From positions 4,013,001-4,077,000 of the forward strand of contig JAHHIN020000030.1 of NCBI GenBank assembly GCA_019925095.2: a stretch of 64,000 nt of DNA, read 5' to 3'. The notes beneath the pieces were generated by a model that was not told the origin of the DNA, did no database searches, and worked only from the letters and a program-made list of their open reading frames with translations. The stretch is from Dendrolimus kikuchii. Its lineage: Eukaryota; Arthropoda; Insecta; Lepidoptera; Lasiocampidae. The position numbers were made by a program, and so were the translations under genes. Positions 58,168 through 64,000 of this stretch are shown here, piece after piece; the first letter of the stretch is position 1; each line of letters starts with the position of its first letter.

Positions 58168-59206
58168 TGTTGACGACGACGAACACAATGTATGAAACTC
58201 ACCGACCCGTCTCAACAGGCGATAAGAACATAGGTATAATTTGCTAAGCTTCATAGATTATGTAGACGCGACCGTTAGGCGCAGGAAAGAGACGGGTCGG
58301 ACTGAGATAGATATAGTTTTATTTTTTAACCGTTATTAATTTGAAATTAAATAAATAAATAAGAATTAAATATAAAATGTAATAAGCCTTAACTCACTAG
58401 GAAATAAATGTTGTAGCGTTGTGCCTTTTATTGAAAGTAGGACCCCTATTAGATCCCGGTAAATGAGACCGGGCTACGGGCGTGCAGAACGCCGCCTGGA
58501 GCCCGGGACTCAGCATGTAAAGGGAACCGGGTTACAGGCGTGCAGAACGCCGCCTGGAACCCGGGACCCAAAAGGGTAGCGGAAACCGGGCTACGGGACT
58601 GCAGAACGCAACCGGAGCCCGGGATCCGTGAGGTATGCCTGCACTACTGCCTACTCCGGACGCGAGTAGGCCATAATGATAGTGCAGGCAGAGGTCCGCG
58701 CTCGACAGCGCACGTTTTTGTAATGAGGTAACGGTAAGGGCGCTCAGCGCTTTATATTTATACTAATGAAGCGGGGGGCGAGGTAAATGCCCATTACGAC
58801 GTCCCGCTAACAAAAACTATGGGTCACAACTGTGTAAGGACCCTCGAAATAGACTAAGATCTATGGTGTACCAAAATGTATGATAGTGATAAGTTAAGAT
58901 AAGGCTTAATGTATGTAAAATTAAGGAAATAAAGTAAAGGGGGTGTTACGACGAAGCGAGGGGTCGGCGGAGGCAGCATCTATAAATATAGGACGCCTTT
59001 GGGGCGCATTTTTGTAGTTCATGGTAGTTCGTGACAAGCAGTAGTTCGTTTAGTTCGTAGTTCGTAAGAAGAAGCTCCCTCCCGCCGACGCCAACGAAGT
59101 TGAAGCCTCCCGTAGCATCGTTTTCGGTTGTTTTCATTTCGGAAAATCGGCTACCCGAACCAGCGACCAACCCTCTACAGTCCTACAGTCCACTGCAACA
59201 CCAACA
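58168..59206 (+). repeat. Solo LTR, family LTR-X (1039 bp), with TGATA target duplication
   Basis: TGTTGACGACG...CACCAACA flanked by TGATA at 58163-58167 and 59207-59211. Copies 1 and 2 of Repeat A show the uninterrupted site with a single TGATA, so the insertion and its limits are directly demonstrated. Inside are three GC-rich tandem units of about 58 bp (58460-58625) each with GTGCAGAACGCC or a close variant, a TATA-like TTTATATTTATAC near 58750 and GGAAATAAAG near 58926. The parent element is not in the window. Confidence 0.9.
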
Positions 59207-60222
59207 TGATACTTATATTCAAAAACACTAAAATTTTCTACATGTATTACAGATACTGATGAAAACCTATTACATATGAACTTTGGCCCTACACTGCAGT
59301 ATTAGATATAAAATATATTTGTGTTATAGATGAATAGAAGTCAATATTACTATATTCTACATAAAGACAAAATAATATAGTATAATACTCATATAACATA
59401 AATCATGGGTAAAGTATAAATTTACTATGATATAAATTTTGACAATATCCTAAAACTCATAGTGTTACGGCTGCAAAAACAGTATATTAAATTATAAATA
59501 ATAAAATTAGAATTGTGTTGTTACGGGTCGCGTATGCAATATTATAAAATATATATTCTTTTTCCTCATACATATAAATAATTGGTAAATAGTATATGGA
59601 TAATAATGTTATATAGAAGGTCGTTATATAGTTGATATAGTATAATGAATAAAAGTATATTTTGGATGAACAATTGTGAGGTACTGTTTCTCTCTTCATA
59701 TTTTATATAAAATATATAAAAATATGGTGAGAGGTCTCCCAAGAAACCACCGCCCGAACAGCTTAGGGCTGTCCACTACAAACAGGGCATCACCATTGTT
59801 TAGGACGGATACAAGGATAAGGTTCGAAAACCTCGTCCAAAATATTATATTACTGCTGATAATTGCTTTAGCAATTCCACGTTCGGATTCGTGTATCATA
59901 AAGGCAGTTTGGTATATTCTCGAGGCTGCAAGCAGACCTGAGAGCGAAGCTTTAGATGATCCGCCTAGGAGTGCCAGCTTGTCAACGTACATCAATAGAT
60001 GAGTCTACAATATTGTGACTTACGTGACTAAAGAAGCTAATATATGCAACTCCGCGGTGTAACAGCTCGCATATGTGTATTTGAAGCCTGATAAAATGGA
60101 AGTCATAAGACAACCACTCGAACGTTTCATTTACTTCAAGCATAAATCAACTGTGTATGATAATACTTCATACATCATTAAATTTATTCATTATAAGATC
60201 TCGAACCCATAAGGACGGTTCA

Positions 60223-60497
60223 GACAGGTAATTTGGGGAATTTCACCACCACCTGTGTATACTATGATATATATAAATATATAATATATATCAAACCAAT
60301 AATGGATAGATCAACAGGTAAATTCGGGGATTTTCACCACCACCTGGTATAGTTTGTAATATATGTAAGTATATGATCTTAATCAATAGTAGTTAGATCA
60401 ACAGGTAAATTTGGGGAATTTCACCACCACCTGGTATAGTTTGTATATATAAAAATATCGGACAGGTATATTGGAGGATTTTTACCACCACCTGTTT
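60223..60497. repeat. Four-unit CAGGTAA minisatellite (Repeat A copy 3)
   Basis: Same units as in the other copies, but two fewer, with the last unit type retained. Confidence 0.8.
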
Positions 60498-61149
60498 AGT
60501 CTGTAATATATGTGTTCCAGCTCATAAGAACCGATCGTTGATTATAAAATCGTTTTTAGGTCAATTTTGGGCCCTCAGTGGATACCAACACAAAAAGGAC
60601 ATACCTAGACTATCAGTACAAGCTGACAGTTCTGTTTGGTTGAAAGATTCGACCCCTGTCTCGCAACACGTTAAACTGACATATAGGACATGAAGTCTAA
60701 ACCAGACATAACATAGGAAGGCCTAGTTATCCTACGACTGGTTAGGCTCCTAGCCAAATCATTGTTTAACAATGCTGGAACGATACGAAATCAAAGCAAT
60801 TCACTAAGAAGCCAACGACTTTGATGACGTACAACGGTAGATACACTAAATCTCGTTATCGCTCGCCTAGGGCCGATTCAGATCAACTCACAGACTTGGG
60901 AACCCTATAGTAAAACGCCTTTTGTGAGAGTCGAACGTTAGACTACGATTGGCATCGGTGTCTTAAAAACTTCAACACATACTTCACCAGAAGCACAACT
61001 AGTGAATCTAGTTTATTTGTTGAGTGTAACGTGTCAAAGAAAATATATTGTAAATACATATAAAATGTACCATAGATTATTGTATGTTATTGTAAATAGT
61101 CTTACATCCAAATAGTATACATACTCAAACATGTAAAGCAGGGTTTATA

Positions 61150-61560
61150 TACATAATAAATCATTAAATGTTAAATCCAATAGTGTTATGGAATATGTAT
61201 GCATGCAACATTTATCCACACATAAATATTTATAAAATAAGATATATATTATATAGATATAGATATGTAGTTATATACATAGTAACCCATTACAGCATAT
61301 AATTTCAATAGTATTATAGAATACGTATGCATGCAACATATATCCACACGTACTTAAATGCTTATAAAGTAGGGTATCAATAGATATGTAATTATATACA
61401 TAATAACCCATTAAAGCATATAACTTCAATAGTATTATAGAATATGTATGCATGCAGCATATATCCACACGTATATAAATACTTATAAAGTGGGGTATCA
61501 ATAGATATGTAATTATATACATAGCAATCTATAAAAATAGAATTATAGGACTTGGATACG
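61150..61560. repeat. AT-rich tandem units (Repeat A copy 3)
   Basis: Three to four units of roughly 120 bp with TATGCATGCA. Confidence 0.7.
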
Positions 61561-61605
61561 TGTAGCATATGTTCATACATAATTAACTAAACCGTGTATG
61601 TAGTA

Positions 61606-61606
61606 G

Positions 61607-61632
<26 letters not shown>
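61606..61632. repeat. TA microsatellite
   Basis: About a dozen TA pairs at a site where copies 1 and 2 have a much shorter run. Confidence 0.85.
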
Positions 61633-61638
<6 letters not shown>

Positions 61639-62014
61639 ACAGGTATATTCCTTTAGAATATTGATATTAACCTTATCTTAGAGTTTGGTATATATGTTAT
61701 CATATAAACATCTCATTTAGGCAGAGTACGAATACATATATAATACATACATAAATCTTGGTATCTCGATTCATTACTGATATTGGGCCCAGTATGTATA
61801 GATATTTTATGGAATGGGGCTTTAAATACATGTAATAAATACATAACTTTTGGACTACAATAACACAAGTGTTAAGATATTTAATTGTTGTTTGTATTCC
61901 AAACTTTAGTTTTATGTATAGATTTAGTGATATAAGTATTGAACCTATGTAATAGTATCTAACCCTTTGACTATAATAACACATAAGTGTTATAATATTT
62001 AAATTTGTTTATAT

Positions 62015-62560
62015 ACAAGTTCCTATAGATATCGTTCAATGTTCCTACCGCCTACCTACCTATAAATAACGCCTAAATCAACGCACTAGAAATAACGTTA
62101 TAGCCATTTCTATCAGTATCTGATAGGCATAATTCGCTTACAACTAACGCAACTCTATACACTTAACCTAAACGTTCCGCTATTTTTCGTTTATTATCCA
62201 TTTATAATTGCCGCCTTAAATCTAAAGCCGTTCGTATCACTTACAAACTAACGCACCGCAAATTATCATAACGCTTTAAAATTATACGTAATTTCTACTA
62301 ACCTAACCTAACCTTATAACCGCCTACCTACCTATAAATAACGCCTAAATCAACGCACTAGAAATAACGTTATAGCCATTTCTATCAGTATCTGATAGAC
62401 ATAATTCGCTTACAACTAACGCAAACCTATACGCTTAACCTAAACGTTCAGCTATTTTTCGTTTATTATCCATTTATAATTGCCGCACTTAAATATAAAG
62501 CCGTTCGTATCACTTACAAACTAACGCACCGCAAATATCATAACGCCTTACAATTACACA
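62015..62560. repeat. Two-unit 270-bp array (Repeat A copy 3)
   Basis: Two units with CCTACCTATAAATAACGCC near 62051 and 62326, separated by a short CTAACCTAACCTAACC run near 62299. Confidence 0.8.
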
Positions 62561-62689
62561 TCTTATCCGCCCTACCTACATTACAACCGACTCTGATATA
62601 TATAATATTGATCACATTTAAATTCTGAATAACATGTATTTTGGTCATAGACATATACATAGTGCACATTATAAAACATTATTGGGGTC

Positions 62690-64000
62690 ATGTCAGAAGC
62701 GTGCTCGTCGCGATCCCCGCTGGCCCAGAGGGCCACAATTCTGACCAGAATTCACCCGCGTGCAGTGCACGATAGGGCGTCCCCCGCAGGCGACGCTCAC
62801 CGATGCGCCCCCGTCGGTGTGAATTCTCGCGCATGCGGCGAAGGGGGCCGCCACCCTTCACGCAGCGCCAAACCTGGCGGGTCGAGAGGAGCAGAGTGTC
62901 GTATAGGCACGTGGAATGTGAGAGGTGGGATGAAAGATAAGATGGACGAAATGATTGATATAATGAATGAGAGAAGCCTGGATGCCTTATGTCTGACAGA
63001 GACAAAGCGGAAGGGGTGCGACGTCGATGACCTCCCCGGTGGCATGCTTGCTCTGTGGTCCGGCGTGGACCTGGACGAGCGTGCGAGTGGGGAGGTAGGC
63101 GTCTTACTCTCATCCCGCTTTGTGTCTGGAGTAAAAGCTTATTGTCTGGTGAACCCGAGACTTCTCTGGGTCCGCCTAAAACTGGGGATCACGCGAGTTT
63201 TTCTGGTCGCAGCTTATGCTCCCGTCAGCTCAGCGGATCCTCAAGAACTCGAGAAGTTTTGGGAGTCTGTGAGAGAAATTCTGGATCTGGCTGAAGGGAA
63301 CGAAAGACTAATTATGTGTGGTGATCTTAATGGCTGGGTGGGGACCAAACGAGACGGCCTTGAGGCTGTCCTTGGACCCTATGGTGACAAGAGAGTGAAC
63401 GATGCTGGTAGGCCAATCATAGACGTATGCATGGAAAGAAACTTGCTTGTGTCGAACACCCTATTCCATCATAAGGATATTCACACGTATACATGGAGAA
63501 TGAATGATCAGAAAAGTATGATTGATCTGATTTTAATTGATAGTCGCCTCCGAAACAGAATAATGGATACAAGAGCCTACAGAGGCCCCACTCTTGAAAC
63601 GGACCACTACCTGGTGATAAGCCGGTTTGTGGGCCTTTTCAAGAAGTGGAGACACTGGCGAGAGCGTACCAATTTCGGGGAGCTTGAAAGAATAAAGTGT
63701 GAAAAATTGGAAGATGTTAGTGTAAGGAGTATGTATGCGCGCCTAGTCGAAGAAAGGCTTGCAAAAGCGGACTTCTCCGACTTAGATGTGGATAATGACT
63801 GGGATAGTATGAAAGAAAGTATAGTGGAAAGCGCAAAAGAAGCATGTGGATGCGCGAAGAGGCACATAACAACGAAAGGTGATGAATGGTGGGACGCGGA
63901 TGTTAAATCCAGCGTAGAGAGAAAGAGAAAAGCCTGGCTGGATTATGTTCCTTCTTTGCAACAGAATGACAGTATGAAAGAGATGAAGAAAGAAATTTAT
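62690..64000 (+). CDS. RTE-like LINE: endonuclease part, runs off the window
   Basis: The frame is open from ATG 62690 to the last base, exactly 437 codons, so it is partial at the 3' side. The first 70 residues are a Arg/Ala/Pro-rich segment with no recognised domain. An apurinic-type endonuclease follows: GTWNVRG (73-79), LTETK (102-106), LVAAYAPVSS, CGDLNG with Asp212 and Asn214, a TYTW...SMIDLILID block and ETDHYLV with Asp305-His306. These are the catalytic residues that nick target DNA before reverse transcription. The reverse transcriptase should lie to the right. The order and wording of motifs fit the RTE group, many copies of which are mislabelled as craniofacial development proteins in insect annotations. 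The 5' leader is only about 12 bases from the Repeat A junction, so the copy may be slightly 5'-truncated or naturally short-leadered. Confidence 0.85.
   Translation, partial: MSEACSSRSPLAQRATILTRIHPRAVHDRASPAGDAHRCAPVGVNSRACGEGGRHPSRSAKPGGSRGAECRIGTWNVRGGMKDKMDEMIDIMNERSLDALCLTETKRKGCDVDDLPGGMLALWSGVDLDERASGEVGVLLSSRFVSGVKAYCLVNPRLLWVRLKLGITRVFLVAAYAPVSSADPQELEKFWESVREILDLAEGNERLIMCGDLNGWVGTKRDGLEAVLGPYGDKRVNDAGRPIIDVCMERNLLVSNTLFHHKDIHTYTWRMNDQKSMIDLILIDSRLRNRIMDTRAYRGPTLETDHYLVISRFVGLFKKWRHWRERTNFGELERIKCEKLEDVSVRSMYARLVEERLAKADFSDLDVDNDWDSMKESIVESAKEACGCAKRHITTKGDEWWDADVKSSVERKRKAWLDYVPSLQQNDSMKEMKKEIY

Larger units (their letters stand above)
57652..62677. mobile_element. Repeat A copy 3, right part cut off
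   Basis: Starts TGTAACATCCCC as copy 2 does and follows it closely until the shared CATTATAAAAC ends at 62677, where an RTE-like LINE begins. It lacks the segment that lies between about 12177 and 12428 in copy 1, and carries a 1039-bp solo LTR insertion. It is closer to copy 2 than to copy 1: the TTTACTATGATATAA segment near 59419 is in both but not in copy 1. Confidence 0.85.

Overview
The window reads as repeat-dense nuclear DNA of an insect, most likely a moth or butterfly. Reasons: TTAGG-type telomeric motifs (46635-46663, 53467-53545) flank an R1-clade non-LTR element of the TRAS/SART telomere-specific type known from Lepidoptera; there is a tRNA-derived SINE whose body resembles lepidopteran SINEs; there are BEL/Pao, Copia and Gypsy retroelements and an RTE-like LINE; spliceosomal introns are present. 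No bacterial or organelle-type gene is present.

Layout, left to right. 1-8747: a truncated BEL/Pao element (BEL-1) interrupted by a second, full-length BEL/Pao element with an uninterrupted 1823-codon gag-pol (BEL-2, 2086-8022). 8793-16935: copy 1 of a large, apparently non-coding repeat that I call Repeat A. 16936-20970: a decayed BEL/Pao element on the minus strand (BEL-3), cut off before integrase. 21166-24924: a dead Copia element on the minus strand. 24925-25955: a solo LTR (family LTR-X), minus orientation. 25957-36014: the one host gene recognised, a C2H2 zinc-finger gene on the plus strand. It has three visible exons with matching splice phases; its second visible intron holds a SINE and an antisense Gypsy element (30090-34645). 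36817-45390: Repeat A copy 2, complete at both ends, carrying a 1.8-kb inverted-repeat DNA element with a foldback element inside it. 46313-46616: a 5S-rRNA-derived SINE with an 18-bp target duplication. 46664-53466: a TRAS/SART-like element on the minus strand with both ORFs open, a 20-nt poly(A), telomeric repeats on both sides, and three exact 268-bp 5S-derived units at its 5' end. 53546-57651: AT-rich DNA with nothing recognised. 57652-62677: Repeat A copy 3, holding a second LTR-X solo LTR (58168-59206) with a clean 5-bp target duplication. 62690-64000: the 5' part of an RTE-like LINE that runs off the window.

The genes do not form a pathway. Retroelement proteins would act in cis on their own RNA, and the zinc-finger gene is an independent host locus into and around which elements have inserted. 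The items most worth a second look are Repeat A (three copies, about a third of the window, no recognisable coding function, internal minisatellites), the telomeric-repeat retroelement headed by 5S-derived tandem units, and the zinc-finger gene with a solo LTR at its exon edge and an in-frame stop.
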